Shown in pieces: positions 25,134 to 35,898 of a stretch of 64,000 nt of DNA (position 1 is the first letter of the stretch; each line of letters begins with the position of its first letter). A program made the translations under genes and the position numbers. The notes under the pieces were generated by a model. It ran no database searches, had not been told where the DNA came from, and worked only from the letters and a program-made list of their open reading frames with translations. The DNA comes from Helicobacter cynogastricus (GTDB lineage: Bacteria; Campylobacterota; Campylobacteria; Campylobacterales; Helicobacteraceae): positions 88,175-152,174 of the forward strand of contig NZ_FZMQ01000005.1 of assembly GCF_900197855.1 (NCBI RefSeq), given 5' to 3'.

Positions 25134-25937
25134 CTATTTTCTAAATTTAGTGCGCCCTTTGCGCACAGCGATATGGCACGCCTGCATTAAAATACCCTTG
25201 AACGCCTTTTCTTCCAGCACGCTTAAACCCGCGATGGTCGCGCCCCCGGGGGTGCAGATAGAATCGATGATCTCTTGGGGATTTTGCTCCTCTAAGAGTT
25301 GGGCAAAACCCTTAAAACTCTGCTCTACAAGTTCTGAAGCTTGATTTACGCTCAAACCCTCCCGCACGCCCGCGCTCACTAGAGCCTGAGCTACCATGCT
25401 TAAAAAAGCTAGAGAACTCCCATTGGTGGCTAGAGAGGCATCAATGAGGGATTCGGAGGATACTTCTACAATATTGCCCAAAAATCTTAAAAGCTCTCGA
25501 ATATCGCGTCTTTGAAGTAAAGGATAATGGGGAGTGTACATGGTTGTTGCAGAAAGACCATAGCGTGCAGCAATGTTAGGCATGCAACGCACATAAGCTT
25601 GACTATCAATATGCTTTGCTAGGTCTTCCACACTCACGCCTGCTAACACACTGAGCACAGCCGATGCCTTACCTTCGTATCGATAACTTCCCAGTGCATG
25701 GGGTTTAATGGTTAAAAGTACGATGGTATCCTGATCTATGTCTATAATATCATCTGTGCTAGAGTAACGCACCTCAAATGGTAGAGCTTGCAAAAAACTA
25801 TAGTGGAACTGCATTGCATTCCTGCCCGTAACCTCAACATCATAATAGCTTGTCAGTTTAGAAGCGTTTTTAGCAAAACCTTTTAAAATAGCACGCGCCA
25901 TGTTACCATAACCCACGATGAGCAAACGCGTTTTCAA
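25134..25937 (-). CDS. proC: pyrroline-5-carboxylate reductase
   Basis: A 267-residue enzyme of proline synthesis with an N-terminal Rossmann motif ([17 protein letters not shown]) and the C-terminal ProC signature [17 protein letters not shown]. It overlaps fliW by 4 nt and precedes atpB by 8 nt. Confidence 0.93.
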   Translation of the reverse strand: MKTRLLIVGYGNMARAILKGFAKNASKLTSYYDVEVTGRNAMQFHYSFLQALPFEVRYSSTDDIIDIDQDTIVLLTIKPHALGSYRYEGKASAVLSVLAGVSVEDLAKHIDSQAYVRCMPNIAARYGLSATTMYTPHYPLLQRRDIRELLRFLGNIVEVSSESLIDASLATNGSSLAFLSMVAQALVSAGVREGLSVNQASELVEQSFKGFAQLLEEQNPQEIIDSICTPGGATIAGLSVLEEKAFKGILMQACHIAVRKGRTKFRK

Positions 25938-26335
25938 GATAACTCCTCTTGGTCTTGATAAAAGTTGGCAAGTCTTTCTGAAATATGGTAGTTGGGATAT
26001 TTTGCACTATCCAAAACTACCTGTGCCATAAGTTGGTGATCAAAGTTGAAAACTAGAGGGGCTAGAAAATTGATGGTGGATTCTTTGAGGGGATTTTGAA
26101 TAACCATGATATTGGCAATCAAAATATTTTGAGCTTGATCGAGACTGAGCAAAACTTGCAGGGCGATAGGAATATCAAACTCGTAATTACGCAGGGCAAA
26201 AGGATTTACAAGGGTAAAGGTGGGGGCGATGTCATCGGCGTTGCGCAGGCGCATAAAGACTTCATCAATTTTTTCTAACTCCATTTTAGAGACTTGCTCA
26301 AATCCTAAAATGGGGGATTTGACACTAAATAACAT
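25934..26335 (-). CDS. fliW: flagellar assembly factor FliW
   Basis: A FliW protein of about 133 residues that controls flagellin translation by antagonising CsrA. Family features are [36 protein letters not shown] and [10 protein letters not shown] choose ATG 26335 (MLFSVKSP, preceded by AAGGG), which matches the FliW N-terminus. The open frame goes to 26395 but the extra residues are not FliW-like. Confidence 0.85.
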   Translation of the reverse strand: MLFSVKSPILGFEQVSKMELEKIDEVFMRLRNADDIAPTFTLVNPFALRNYEFDIPIALQVLLSLDQAQNILIANIMVIQNPLKESTINFLAPLVFNFDHQLMAQVVLDSAKYPNYHISERLANFYQDQEELS

Positions 26336-26461
26336 TCCAGCCCTTGCACATAATGTAGAAACTTCAATTTTACTACAATCCACTCTAAAAATCAATTCTA
26401 GGGCTGAGTGGGTGGGTTTTTTGGTATAATGTGCCTTTTGGAGAAGTTAAGGAAATTTAAT

Positions 26462-27103
26462 ATGCGGGTTTTGTGGCTCTCTTTGGCGTGTGCGCTGTTG
26501 TGGTTAGGCTGTGCCAAGAAAAATAAGGATGCGATTTATAACCGCCCAGCAATCTTTTGGTATCAAGGAATTTTGCGCGAAATTTTGTTTATGAACCTAG
26601 AGACTGCAGATAATTACTATTCTTCTTTGCAGAGCGAACACATCAATTCGCCCCTTGTGCCAGTGGCCATGCTCGCTTTAGGGCAGGCACACATGAAGAA
26701 AAAAGAATTTGTGCTAGCAGAGTATTATTTTGATGAGTATATTAAGCGTTTTGGCAATGAGAGCAATATTGACTATCTCAAATATCTTAAGCTCCAAGCG
26801 CGTTATTATTCCTTTAAAAATCACAGCAAGGATCAAGAATTCATGTCTAATACCATTGGCATGCTCAATGACTTTGTAGACAAATACCCCAATAGCCGTT
26901 TTATCAACCAAGTAGAATACATGCAGGTGAAGTTTATTTTAGGACAGAACGAACTCAACCGCGCGATCGCCAATGTGTATAAAAAACGCCATCAAAAAGA
27001 GGGCGTGAAGCGTTATTTAGATCGCGTGGACGAGGTCTTAGAAAAAGAAACCCACCCCAAAAAATCTTACATGCCATGGTATGTGGCAATCTTTAACTGG
27101 TAA
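26462..27103 (+). CDS. bamD: outer-membrane assembly lipoprotein BamD
   Basis: A 213-residue lipoprotein (signal peptide with lipobox WLGC) with TPR-like repeats ([37 protein letters not shown]) typical of BamD, which scaffolds beta-barrel insertion with BamA. ATG 26462 has AAGGA upstream. The open frame starts at 26408, but that would spoil the signal peptide. It is followed by lon after 8 nt, an order found in H. pylori. Confidence 0.9.
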   Translation: MRVLWLSLACALLWLGCAKKNKDAIYNRPAIFWYQGILREILFMNLETADNYYSSLQSEHINSPLVPVAMLALGQAHMKKKEFVLAEYYFDEYIKRFGNESNIDYLKYLKLQARYYSFKNHSKDQEFMSNTIGMLNDFVDKYPNSRFINQVEYMQVKFILGQNELNRAIANVYKKRHQKEGVKRYLDRVDEVLEKETHPKKSYMPWYVAIFNW

Positions 27104-27111
27104 GGGAAAAG

Positions 27112-29547
27112 ATGATAGAAAAATTTCCAAGTGTAGTGCCTGTGATCGTGGAGGAAGAGACTTTTATGTACCCCTTCATGATTGCGCCCATTTTCATCAA
27201 TAGCGAAGCCAATATCAAGGCAGCCAACAAAGCCACTCAAGACAAGAATGATTTGATTTTTGTAAGTTGTGCTAAAAATGGAGAACAGGAAGCGGACAAA
27301 TTTTATGATGTGGGCGTGATTGGGAGCATTGTACGCAAAGTGGTTTTGCCCGATAATCGCATGAAAATCCTTTTTCAAGGGATTTGTAAGGGACGCATTG
27401 TCAATATCCAATCCCATGACCCTTTAGAGGCGATGGTAGAGGTGATCACCTATAAGGATTATGACCATGACAAAATCCACGCGATTTTAGAGATTCTCAA
27501 AGAAAAAGTTGGTAATCTGGCTAATATTAGCCAGTTTTTCCCCCCCGATTTACTGCGCGCCATTGATGACAATAGCGATCCTAACCGCATTGTAGATTTG
27601 ATCGCCTCGGCTCTGCGCCTCAAAAAAGATCAGTCCTATAAGCTCTTTGCGGATGATAATACCGAAGAGCGCCTACTCTATTTGATCGATTTGGTCATGG
27701 AAGAGACTAAGACTCAAAAGCTCCAAAAAGAGATTAAAAGCAAAGTCCATAGCAAAATGGAACAGGTGAATAAAGAGTATTTTCTTAAAGAGCAACTCAA
27801 ACAGATTCAAAAAGAGCTAGGTATTGACAAACAACGCGATGAGGAAATTCAAGAATACACCCAAAAACTCAAAGAGATTGAGCCTTTTATCACCAAAGAA
27901 ATTCACAAAGAGATCAAAAAACAGATCGATCGCTTGAGTCGTATCCATCAAGATAGCTCAGATGTGGGGATTTTGCAAAATTATATCGAGTGGGTGCTTG
28001 AAATCCCTTTTGGGCAATATAGTCAAAAACATCTCTCTGTCAAAGAGGTAGAAAAACAGCTAGATGTGGATCATTACAGCTTGGAAAAGCCCAAAGAGCG
28101 CATTGTAGAATACTTCGCGACTATGGAGCTTTTGCGCCTGCGCCAAAGCGAAAACAAGGAGAGCAAGGGCACAATTTTATGTTTCTATGGTCCTCCCGGG
28201 GTGGGCAAGACCAGTTTAGCTAACTCCATTGCTAAGGCGATCAAACGTCCTCTTGTGCGCATCGCCTTGGGCGGACTAGAGGATGTCAATGAGCTTAGAG
28301 GACATCGGCGCACTTATTTGGGTTCTATGCCCGGGCGCATTGTGCAGGGCTTGATCGAAGCTAAGAAAATGGATTGCGTGATGGTGCTCGATGAGATCGA
28401 TAAAGTGGATAAGAGCATGCGCGGGGATCCGGCTAGCGCGCTTTTAGAAATCTTAGACCCTGAACAAAACACCAGTTTTAGGGATTATTACACTAATTTT
28501 AATATCGATCTCTCTAAGATTATCTTCATCGCTACTGCTAATGACACCGCTACTATCCCTCCACCTCTACGCGATCGCATGGAGTTTATCAGCGTGTCTA
28601 GCTACACCCCTCAAGAAAAAGAGCAAATCGCGCTCAACTACCTCATCCCTCAAGAGCTCAAAAAACATGCCCTTAAAGGCACTGAAGTCTCTTTCACCCC
28701 CGAAGCGGTGCAACTCATCATTGAAAAATACACTAGAGAGGCAGGGGTGCGCGGGCTTAGACGCGCTGTTGCGACCATCATGCGCAAATGCGCTAAAAAA
28801 ATCTTGCACGATCAAGAAGAAAAGACCCCCAAAGAAGAAAAATCGTCTAAAACCCAAGAACAACCTAGCGCACGCAAGCGGGGTCGCCCTGGCCGTAAAA
28901 TTCATATCACCCCCCAAAATATTCCCGAATTTCTGGATAAAATTGTCTTTGAAATCGATCCTATCGACAAGGAAGACGCGCTAGGAATTGTCAATGGTCT
29001 AGCATGGACAAGTGTAGGCGGGGATGTGCTCAAAATCGAGGCGATCAAACTCAAGGGCAAGGGGAATTTAAAGCTCACGGGGTCTTTGGGCGAAGTGATG
29101 AAAGAATCCGCCCACATCGCGCACTCTGTAGTGAAATTGCTCATTGATGAAGACATGCTCACCCCTAAAAAGAAAAAATCTAAAGAGGGCAAGATTTATA
29201 ATCTCTATGATATTCATTTGCATGTGCCAGAAGGCGCAACCCCCAAAGATGGTCCTAGTGCAGGGATCACTATGGCCACTAGCATCGCCTCTATTTTGTG
29301 TGATAAAAAAGTGCACGCTGATGTGGCGATGACCGGAGAGCTCACTTTGAGCGGGCGGGTTTTGCCCATTGGTGGATTAAAAGAAAAACTCATTGCTAGT
29401 TATAAAGCGGGCATTAAAACCGCTTTGATCCCTGAGAAGAACTACCAAAGAGATTTAAAGGACATCCCTACAGAGGTGCAGGAAAATATGGAAATTAAAG
29501 CCGTGCGCCATATTGAGGATGTGCTAGAAATTGCCTTGGTGCCCTAA
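27112..29547 (+). CDS. lon: ATP-dependent protease Lon
   Basis: An 811-residue protein with an N-terminal substrate domain, AAA+ module with Walker [10 protein letters not shown] and Walker [11 protein letters not shown], and a protease domain whose catalytic Ser lies in [11 protein letters not shown] and catalytic Lys in [10 protein letters not shown]. Between AAA+ and protease domains (about residues 570-600) is a charged insert. It contains RKRGRPGRK, an AT-hook-like DNA-binding motif, which is unusual. The stop overlaps the tyrA start by 1 nt. Confidence 0.95.
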   Translation: MIEKFPSVVPVIVEEETFMYPFMIAPIFINSEANIKAANKATQDKNDLIFVSCAKNGEQEADKFYDVGVIGSIVRKVVLPDNRMKILFQGICKGRIVNIQSHDPLEAMVEVITYKDYDHDKIHAILEILKEKVGNLANISQFFPPDLLRAIDDNSDPNRIVDLIASALRLKKDQSYKLFADDNTEERLLYLIDLVMEETKTQKLQKEIKSKVHSKMEQVNKEYFLKEQLKQIQKELGIDKQRDEEIQEYTQKLKEIEPFITKEIHKEIKKQIDRLSRIHQDSSDVGILQNYIEWVLEIPFGQYSQKHLSVKEVEKQLDVDHYSLEKPKERIVEYFATMELLRLRQSENKESKGTILCFYGPPGVGKTSLANSIAKAIKRPLVRIALGGLEDVNELRGHRRTYLGSMPGRIVQGLIEAKKMDCVMVLDEIDKVDKSMRGDPASALLEILDPEQNTSFRDYYTNFNIDLSKIIFIATANDTATIPPPLRDRMEFISVSSYTPQEKEQIALNYLIPQELKKHALKGTEVSFTPEAVQLIIEKYTREAGVRGLRRAVATIMRKCAKKILHDQEEKTPKEEKSSKTQEQPSARKRGRPGRKIHITPQNIPEFLDKIVFEIDPIDKEDALGIVNGLAWTSVGGDVLKIEAIKLKGKGNLKLTGSLGEVMKESAHIAHSVVKLLIDEDMLTPKKKKSKEGKIYNLYDIHLHVPEGATPKDGPSAGITMATSIASILCDKKVHADVAMTGELTLSGRVLPIGGLKEKLIASYKAGIKTALIPEKNYQRDLKDIPTEVQENMEIKAVRHIEDVLEIALVP

Positions 29548-30380
29548 TGCGTGTAGGCATCATTGGGCTAGGTTTGATGGGGGGCTCAATGGGGCTAGCC
29601 TTGCAGGAGGTGCGCGCCCAGCTAGGCATTAAAAGCTTGTTAGGTTTTGATAGTAACCCCATACATGCCCAAATGGCCTTGAGTTTAGGACTAGTGGAGG
29701 AATGCCTAGATTTTGAGCACATGCAAACATGCGATCTACTCATCCTAGCTACTCCCCTACAGGGTATTATAGATATTCTCAAGCAGTTACAACCCCCCAA
29801 AACAACCACAATTATTGAGATCGGCGGGGCTAAGGGGGAGGTTATACGCGCCATTCCGCCCAAAATTCGCCCTCAAGTGGTCGCCACGCACCCGATGTGT
29901 GGCACAGAGTTTCATGGCCCTAAAGCGGCGTTAAAAGGCCTCTATAAACATAAAATCGTGGTATTGGTAGACACAGAACAGAGCGCGTCTATGCACACAG
30001 AGCGCGCTAGAGAACTCTTTAGCGCCATTGGTATGCAAATGGTCAAAATGCGCGCGGATGAACATGATTGCCATGTCGCCTTTGTAAGCCATCTCCCCCA
30101 TGCTATTAGCTACGCTCTAGCTAATGTAGTCTTAGCCCAAGAGAGTCCCCAAAATATCCTCTCTCTAGCTGCTGGAGGTTTTAGAGATATGAGCAGGCTT
30201 TCTAAGAGCGCACCGCAGATGTGGCGGGGGATTTTTGCGCAAAATCAGGGGCGCATCTTAGAGGCGTTAGAGCTTTTTATTACAGAAATGCAACAAGTGA
30301 AAGGCTGGCTAGAAGCCCAAGAGTGGGAAAAACTACAAACATGGATGCAACAAGCCAACCGCTTGCAAGAATTTATGTAG
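29547..30380 (+). CDS. tyrA: prephenate dehydrogenase
   Basis: A 277-residue enzyme of tyrosine synthesis. It has the NAD motif GLGLMGGSMGLAL, the catalytic His region ATHPMCGTE and the SHLPHAISYALA segment. It is translationally coupled to lon by an ATG overlapping the lon stop. Confidence 0.93.
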   Translation: MRVGIIGLGLMGGSMGLALQEVRAQLGIKSLLGFDSNPIHAQMALSLGLVEECLDFEHMQTCDLLILATPLQGIIDILKQLQPPKTTTIIEIGGAKGEVIRAIPPKIRPQVVATHPMCGTEFHGPKAALKGLYKHKIVVLVDTEQSASMHTERARELFSAIGMQMVKMRADEHDCHVAFVSHLPHAISYALANVVLAQESPQNILSLAAGGFRDMSRLSKSAPQMWRGIFAQNQGRILEALELFITEMQQVKGWLEAQEWEKLQTWMQQANRLQEFM

Positions 30381-30389
30381 GGGGGTAAT

Positions 30390-30656
30390 ATGGAAGCCCA
30401 GTTAATGAAACTTGCCATTGAAACCTACAAAATCACTTTGATGATCTCCTTGCCCGTGCTCTTGGTGGGCTTGGTGGTAGGGCTCTTGGTGAGCATTTTC
30501 CAAGCCACCACGCAAATTAATGAAATGACCCTCTCTTTTGTGCCTAAAATCTTAGCTGTGATCGCCGTGATTGTGATCACCATGCCTTGGATGCTCAACA
30601 TGCTCTTAGATTACACTAGCATGCTTTTTAAGCTCATCCCTAAGCTGGTTTCTTGA
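30390..30656 (+). CDS. fliQ: flagellar export protein FliQ
   Basis: An 88-residue protein with two membrane helices and the FliQ pattern (LVGLVVGLLVSIFQATTQINEM ends its first half). It is part of the type III export gate with FliP and FliR. It overlaps murB by 4 nt, the arrangement seen in H. pylori. Confidence 0.93.
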   Translation: MEAQLMKLAIETYKITLMISLPVLLVGLVVGLLVSIFQATTQINEMTLSFVPKILAVIAVIVITMPWMLNMLLDYTSMLFKLIPKLVS

Positions 30657-31423
30657 GCCTTGTTTTAGATTTTTCCAAATATTCCAGCGTGAAGATTGGG
30701 GCTAAAATGCGTCTCCAACTCCTCAAAGAATGCAAGGATTATGGGGGCGTGCAAATGGTGGGCTTGGGTAATAATCTTTTAGTCTCCCCCCAAGCGTGCA
30801 ATTTGGCGATGTTGGATCGTTGTTTTGACTACATAGACGATCGGGGGAGTTTTATTGAAGTGGGGGCAAAAACCAACGCACAAAAGCTTTTTGGCTATTT
30901 TAGAACGCATAATTTAGGGGGGCTAGAGTTTTTAAGCGCACTGCCCGGGAGTGTGGGCGGATTGCTTAAGATGAATGCGGGCATGAAAGCTTATCAGATG
31001 AGCGATGTGATCTTGCAAGCTAATATTAATGGGGCATGGCTAGATTTAGAGGCACTGGGTCTAGGGTACCGTTCTAGCGCATTTCAAGGCGTGGTCTTTG
31101 GGGTGCGTTTGCAAAAGATACAAGGTTTTAGAAAAAGCGTTCTGCAAGAATGCCAAAACATGCGTTTTCACCCTAAAAAACCCAGCTTTGGGAGTTGTTT
31201 TAAAAACCCCTCCGGGGATTTTGCCGGCAGGTTATTAGAGGCGGTGGGGATGAAGGGGTTTAATTTAGGGCGGGTGGGCTTTTCTAGCGCACATGCTAAT
31301 TTCTTGGTCAATCTAGGGGGGGCGCATTTTGAGGAAGCCCTGGATTTGATCGAGCTAGCCAAAGAGCGGGTTTTTAACGCTTTTGGAATCATCTTGCAAG
31401 AAGAGGTGTGTGTTTTAACTTAA
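30653..31423 (+). CDS. murB: UDP-N-acetylenolpyruvoylglucosamine reductase MurB
   Basis: A 256-residue flavoprotein of peptidoglycan precursor synthesis. The features are LGNNLLVSPQ, LEFLSALPGSVGG, the catalytic Ser in KPSFGSCFKNP, and SSAHANFLVN. Its length matches the short Helicobacter MurB. The start is TTG 30653 within the end of fliQ. Confidence 0.92.
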   Translation: MSLVLDFSKYSSVKIGAKMRLQLLKECKDYGGVQMVGLGNNLLVSPQACNLAMLDRCFDYIDDRGSFIEVGAKTNAQKLFGYFRTHNLGGLEFLSALPGSVGGLLKMNAGMKAYQMSDVILQANINGAWLDLEALGLGYRSSAFQGVVFGVRLQKIQGFRKSVLQECQNMRFHPKKPSFGSCFKNPSGDFAGRLLEAVGMKGFNLGRVGFSSAHANFLVNLGGAHFEEALDLIELAKERVFNAFGIILQEEVCVLT

Positions 31424-31444
31424 TCTATTCAGTGGGAGGTTTGT

Positions 31445-32436
31445 ATGCGTAAGGCTAAGTTTTTGCTCCGTTGCGATGGTATGGGGGTGCGGACTTTAGA
31501 GGAATTAGGGGCGCATTTTGATGTGCTCGATGTGTTGCAACACTACCAAGATCGCACCTTAGAGCGCTGGCTTGATTCGAGGGGTTATGAAAGAGTTAAT
31601 GTTAGTTAGAGAAATCAACGCCATAGAGCCCCTAGAGATTGCTTATACCTTGTGTGGGATTTTTGGGGTAGAGGCGGATAAAGAAAGTCTGCAGGCGATC
31701 TTGCGCCAACAAGAGCACACCACCCAAAGACATGAGGCATTAAAGCTCTATCAAGACCAACAACAAGCCCTCAAAGAGATCATTTTAAAATGCGCACCCC
31801 CCGCTCTCCCCTCGTTCAAGGACTATATTAAAGCTTATGCCGATCTCAAGGAGCAATTTTTTAGTGCCACCCACCTAGAGAGTGCCCAAGCCATTTTGCG
31901 CCAACTGCGCCAAGATTACGCGGAATTGCTGGAGATGGATAAGAGGGGGATTGTGGATGTGTTGTATGCGAAAATCGTATTCTACAAAAATTTCCACAAT
32001 AAAAAATCTGGATCATTTGCGTTTTTATTATGGTGGTGTGTCTTTGTATCCCTGTGGGATTGCTGGGATGTTTTTAGACAAGTCTTTATTAGCTTATAAT
32101 GAAAATATTTCACTAGAACACCTTTTTGGCGACACGCTTTTTTGCAATTTTAGTCGTTTTGCTGAATACAAAACTCTCACTATCCCTAAAGAGGGCAAGG
32201 CGCATGTATTTGAAAAGGCTGTTTTCATAAAAGCTAGAGCAGATCAAGGCGAGTATTATGGGCCTACCCCTGTAACCTTTAAGCCAACTGCCAAGACTAA
32301 AAACACTTTTTTTCTATTTAATAGCGGACATTCGAATGAAGACTTTTACCTCCTCAAAGGTGCGGTGCAAATTGATTACAAGTATGACAGACCATACAAT
32401 GACACTACCCTAACCTATATCCAAATCGAGCCTTAA
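31445..32436 (+). pseudogene. hypothetical gene split by two one-base frameshifts
   Basis: Three consecutive frames join into one 329-codon protein if one A is removed from AAA (31590-31592) and one from AAAAAA (32001-32006). The first junction then reads RGYEELMLVREI and the second HNKNLDHLRFYYGG. The N-terminal module (KFLLRCDGMGV, FDVLDVLQHYQD, RTLERWLDSRGYE) is a recurring bacterial adaptor-type module. The C-terminal part has SLEHLFGDTLFCNFSRFAEY and EGKAHVFEKAVFIKA. Function unknown. The exact multiple-of-three repair argues for recent breakage or sequence error. Confidence 0.7.
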
Positions 32437-32535
32437 ATGCCACACCTGCAAACCCTAGGATTTTAAAGGATACTTAGAAAATCTGAGGTTAGTAGCTTTA
32501 GTAAAAATCTGCTAGAATAGGGGTAAAGGATTGCG

Positions 32536-33153
32536 ATGCAGATTAAAGTTAAGGCTTTTGGGAACACTCAAACAAATTGTTATATCGCCAGCTTAGAGCA
32601 GGGTGATTTTGTGATTGACCCGGGTTTTGGAGCACTAGAATGGGTGCTAGAGAATGCCCAAAAGCCCTTAGCGATCCTCATCACACATGGACACTATGAT
32701 CATATTTGGGATGCGCACGCGCTCAAAAATGCGCTGCCCTCTGTGCCCTTGTATGCGCCCAAAGAGGATATTTTTATGCTTACCTCAGATTGTTTTTCTC
32801 TAGGACTCACCCCCTGCTTAGAAAAAGATATTCACCCCATAGCTTGCCACAAAGACATCACTACTTTTAAGATCGCCGATATACCCATTACTTACTGGCA
32901 CTTCCCCGGGCACACCCCGGGGTGTTCTATGATTGAATTAGAGGGAGTGTTTTTCAGTGGGGATTTTATTTTTCAACGCAGTATTGGGCGTTATGATTTC
33001 CCCTATTCCAACTCTGCGGATATGAAAGAGTCTTTAAGGCGTTTTGAAAGCTTAAAAAGTCCGCAAGACAAACCCATTTACCCCGGACACGGGCAACCCA
33101 CCACGCTCAAGGATGAACAACCCTACATGAAGGCATGGATTGCTCATCTTTAG
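32536..33153 (+). CDS. metallo-beta-lactamase-fold hydrolase (glyoxalase II-like)
   Basis: A 205-residue enzyme with the zinc motif THGHYDH, further metal ligands in HFPGHTPGC and FFSGDFIF, and the terminal YPGHGQPT. This pattern is that of small hydroxyacylglutathione-hydrolase-like proteins. Natural substrate unknown. It leads the run ThiF-like, motA, motB, as in H. pylori. Confidence 0.88.
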   Translation: MQIKVKAFGNTQTNCYIASLEQGDFVIDPGFGALEWVLENAQKPLAILITHGHYDHIWDAHALKNALPSVPLYAPKEDIFMLTSDCFSLGLTPCLEKDIHPIACHKDITTFKIADIPITYWHFPGHTPGCSMIELEGVFFSGDFIFQRSIGRYDFPYSNSADMKESLRRFESLKSPQDKPIYPGHGQPTTLKDEQPYMKAWIAHL

Positions 33154-33177
33154 TCTATCTTATCTACAAGGATACCT

Positions 33178-33951
33178 ATGTTAAGCGATATGCAAAAAGA
33201 ACGCTACCAACGCCATTTGATGTTGGAGGATGTGGGTGAAGAGGGACAAGAAAAACTCTTGGGCGCAAGCGTATTAATAGTGGGGGCAGGGGGTCTGGGA
33301 TCGCCTAATGCCCTTTATCTTGCTGCTGCGGGTATCGGACGCATCGGAATTTTGGATTTTGATGTGATTGAACTTAGCAATCTGCAAAGGCAGGTGATCC
33401 ACACCACAGAAGAAATCAATGGTTCTAAGGTCAAATCTGCCGCTCGTAAGATGTTTGCCCTCAACCCAGAGGTGGAAGTAGAAACACACTTTACAGCTCT
33501 CAACGCTAAAAATGCATTAGAGATCATCAATCGTTACGATTTTGTTATCGATGCGACCGATAATTTTGCTAGTAAATTTTTAATCAATGACGCTTGCATT
33601 TTGGGGCACAAACCCTATAGCCATGCCGGCGTACTCAAATACCGCGGGCAGACGATGACTATTTTGCCTAAGAAAAGTGCGTGTTTTGCCTGTGTTTTTG
33701 ACAATCCTCCGGACCCCAAGCTCAACCCTACCTTTAAGGCCGGTCTTTTTGGGGTATTGCCCGGCTTGTTAGGTTGCATCCAAGCAGCTGAAGCCATTAA
33801 ATATTTTTTAGGCTTTCCCCTGCTCACAGACACTTTATTGGGCGTGGACACAAAAACTATGAATTTTAGACATGTAAGCGTACAGCGCAATCCTAAGTGT
33901 CGCGTATGCGGGGAACATGGGATTAAAAACTTGGAAGACTACCCTCAGTAA
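33178..33951 (+). CDS. ThiF/MoeB/HesA-family adenylyltransferase
   Basis: A 257-residue E1-like enzyme with ATP-binding VGAGGLGSPNALYLAAAG, FDVIELSNLQRQ and DATDNFASKFLIND. Zinc Cys pairs are CFAC and CRVCG. It adenylates the C-terminus of a sulfur-carrier protein (ThiS or MoaD), and which one cannot be told here. Confidence 0.87.
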   Translation: MLSDMQKERYQRHLMLEDVGEEGQEKLLGASVLIVGAGGLGSPNALYLAAAGIGRIGILDFDVIELSNLQRQVIHTTEEINGSKVKSAARKMFALNPEVEVETHFTALNAKNALEIINRYDFVIDATDNFASKFLINDACILGHKPYSHAGVLKYRGQTMTILPKKSACFACVFDNPPDPKLNPTFKAGLFGVLPGLLGCIQAAEAIKYFLGFPLLTDTLLGVDTKTMNFRHVSVQRNPKCRVCGEHGIKNLEDYPQ

Positions 33952-33972
33952 TCATCTTAAAAAAGGCATTCT

Positions 33973-34743
33973 ATGGATTTATCATCTGTACTTGGTGTGA
34001 TCTTTGCCATTGCAGCAATCAGCTTAGGAGACATCTTAGAGGGGGGCAACCCTGCGCATGTGGTGCATCTAAGCTCGATTATCATTATCGTGCCCACCAC
34101 GCTTTGTGCAGCAATGGTAAGCACCCATGCGCGCCATGTTAAGGCGGCTTATAAGGAAATCAAGATCGTTTTTCTCAACCCTAAGATTAATTTACAAGAA
34201 ACTATTAAGACCATTGTAGAGTTATCCACACAAGCGCGTAAAGACGGGGTGCTATCTTTGGAATCCAAAGTCGCCCAAATTGAGGATGATTTTACGCGCA
34301 ACGGGTTTTCTATGATTGTGGATGGCAAGGACATTAAATCCGTGCAAGATAGTTTGGAGGTGGCCATTGAGGAATTAGAAGAGCACTATCATGGCGCAGC
34401 GCATTATTGGATTACAGCTGGGGAGAGCGCGCCTACTTTTGGGTTGGTGGGAGCGGTGTTGGGGCTGATGTTAGCGCTTCAAAAACTAGACAATCCCCAA
34501 GAGATGGCATTAGGGATCGCGGGAGCTTTTACAGCCACGGTTACGGGAATTATGTGTTCTTACGCGCTTTTTGGACCTTTTGGAAACAAGTTAAAGAATA
34601 AATCTAAAGATATTCTCAAGGAGAAAATTTTGATTTTAGAGGGTGTGATTGGAATTGCTAATGGGGACAATCCTAGGGATTTAGAGATGAAGTTGCTTAA
34701 CTACATCGCTCCGGGCGAGCCTAAAAAATCACAGTTTGAATAA
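33973..34743 (+). CDS. motA: flagellar motor stator protein MotA
   Basis: A 256-residue four-span stator protein. It has the N-terminal SLGDILEGG, the IIVPTTLCAAM span, a cytoplasmic loop, and the conserved proline-containing ESAPTFGLVGAVLGLMLAL before the last spans. It overlaps motB by 1 nt, so the two are made together. Confidence 0.95.
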   Translation: MDLSSVLGVIFAIAAISLGDILEGGNPAHVVHLSSIIIIVPTTLCAAMVSTHARHVKAAYKEIKIVFLNPKINLQETIKTIVELSTQARKDGVLSLESKVAQIEDDFTRNGFSMIVDGKDIKSVQDSLEVAIEELEEHYHGAAHYWITAGESAPTFGLVGAVLGLMLALQKLDNPQEMALGIAGAFTATVTGIMCSYALFGPFGNKLKNKSKDILKEKILILEGVIGIANGDNPRDLEMKLLNYIAPGEPKKSQFE

Positions 34744-35504
34744 TGTCTAAAAAAGCTAAAAAAGTAGAGTGTCCAGCAGGGGAACGCTGGGCGGTTCCCT
34801 ATGCAGATTTCCTCTCTCTCTTGCTAGCTCTCTTTATCGCCTTGTATGCAATCACCTCTGTCAACAAGGCTAAGGTTAAAGCCCTCAAGAAAGAGTTTAT
34901 TAAGATTTTTGATTACGCCCCCATTCCGGATTCTTTCCAGCCTGTAATTCCTATCCCTCCAGCTCCGGGCGATCGTCAAGAGGATACTATAGAGGAGCGG
35001 AAATCCACCCAGCAACCCACCCGTTCCCAAACCACCGTTACAAAAATTGGAGAGGGAAGCGTGTTAGAGCAAACTGATCAAGGTTCTGTACTCAAACTCC
35101 CCTCCAGTTTGATTTTCACGCAACCCTATGGAGACACTATCAACGCGAGTATGCAAGAATATATTGGACGCATCGCTAGCATTATCCGTTCTCTGCCAAA
35201 TCAAGTCCAAATTAATGTCAGGGGCTACACGGACAATACTCCCATCCCCGCGCACATCCCTTTTAAGGATCACTACGCGCTTGCGGCCAGCCGTGCTGCT
35301 AAAGTGATGCGTGAGCTCATTGCTGATGGGATTGATCCTCAAAAACTTTCTTTTACTTCCTATGGTTCTAACGATCCCATTGCCCCTAATGACAGCATTG
35401 AAAACCGCATGCGCAACAACCGCGTAGAAATCTTCTTTTCGACCGATCCCGGAAATATTAATAAGATAAGTTCTGTTTTAAATAGAGGTCTCAATGGGGA
35501 GTAG
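34743..35504 (+). CDS. motB: flagellar motor stator protein MotB
   Basis: A 253-residue protein with one N-terminal span carrying the proton-binding Asp in VPYADFLSLLLALF, a linker, and an OmpA-like peptidoglycan-binding domain (NVRGYTDNTP, SRAAKVMREL, NRRVEIFF-like NNRVEIFF). It pairs with MotA in the torque-generating stator. Confidence 0.95.
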   Translation: MSKKAKKVECPAGERWAVPYADFLSLLLALFIALYAITSVNKAKVKALKKEFIKIFDYAPIPDSFQPVIPIPPAPGDRQEDTIEERKSTQQPTRSQTTVTKIGEGSVLEQTDQGSVLKLPSSLIFTQPYGDTINASMQEYIGRIASIIRSLPNQVQINVRGYTDNTPIPAHIPFKDHYALAASRAAKVMRELIADGIDPQKLSFTSYGSNDPIAPNDSIENRMRNNRVEIFFSTDPGNINKISSVLNRGLNGE

Positions 35505-35898
35505 GATTCTAGTTTTTTTATTGAGTATGCTCTGCCTCTATGCGCAAAGATTGCCCACAGGCGACGAGCTTTTAAAAGAAGAGAAAAAACCTCCCCTTAT
35601 CCCTCTTAAGGCAAGCATTCATTTGGAAGAGCCCTCCTATGTGTTTTGGACACGGCAATATGGTGTGCGGCGCGCTAAAAGAATCTTAGAAATTGAGGCG
35701 ATTACAGATAAAGTGCGCGTGGAGAGTGTAACCCTCAATGAGGGGCGTTGTTCTTTGTTACCAGTTTTGCCTAGTTATACGCTTATGTTGCATGAAAAAA
35801 TGCGCTATGAAGTCTTTTGCGATGAAACTTTAAGAGTTGAGATCAAAAGCGATCTAGGGACGCAGATTCTCCATCCTGATTTTGAACCCCCTTCTTAA
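35494..35898 (+). CDS. secreted hypothetical protein downstream of motB
   Basis: A 134-residue protein with a signal peptide (RILVFLLSMLCLYAQR) and no known domain that I can name. It overlaps motB by 11 nt, and a homologue follows motAB in H. pylori. Convergent with ftsK; the two stops touch. Confidence 0.75.
   Translation: MGSRILVFLLSMLCLYAQRLPTGDELLKEEKKPPLIPLKASIHLEEPSYVFWTRQYGVRRAKRILEIEAITDKVRVESVTLNEGRCSLLPVLPSYTLMLHEKMRYEVFCDETLRVEIKSDLGTQILHPDFEPPS

Noticed and set aside
24228-25344. Plus-strand ORFs opposite atpB and proC
   Set aside because: Antisense shadows of well-supported conserved genes.
28541-28984. 147-codon ORF inside lon in another frame
   Set aside because: Shadow of the lon coding sequence; no ribosome site and no recognisable features.
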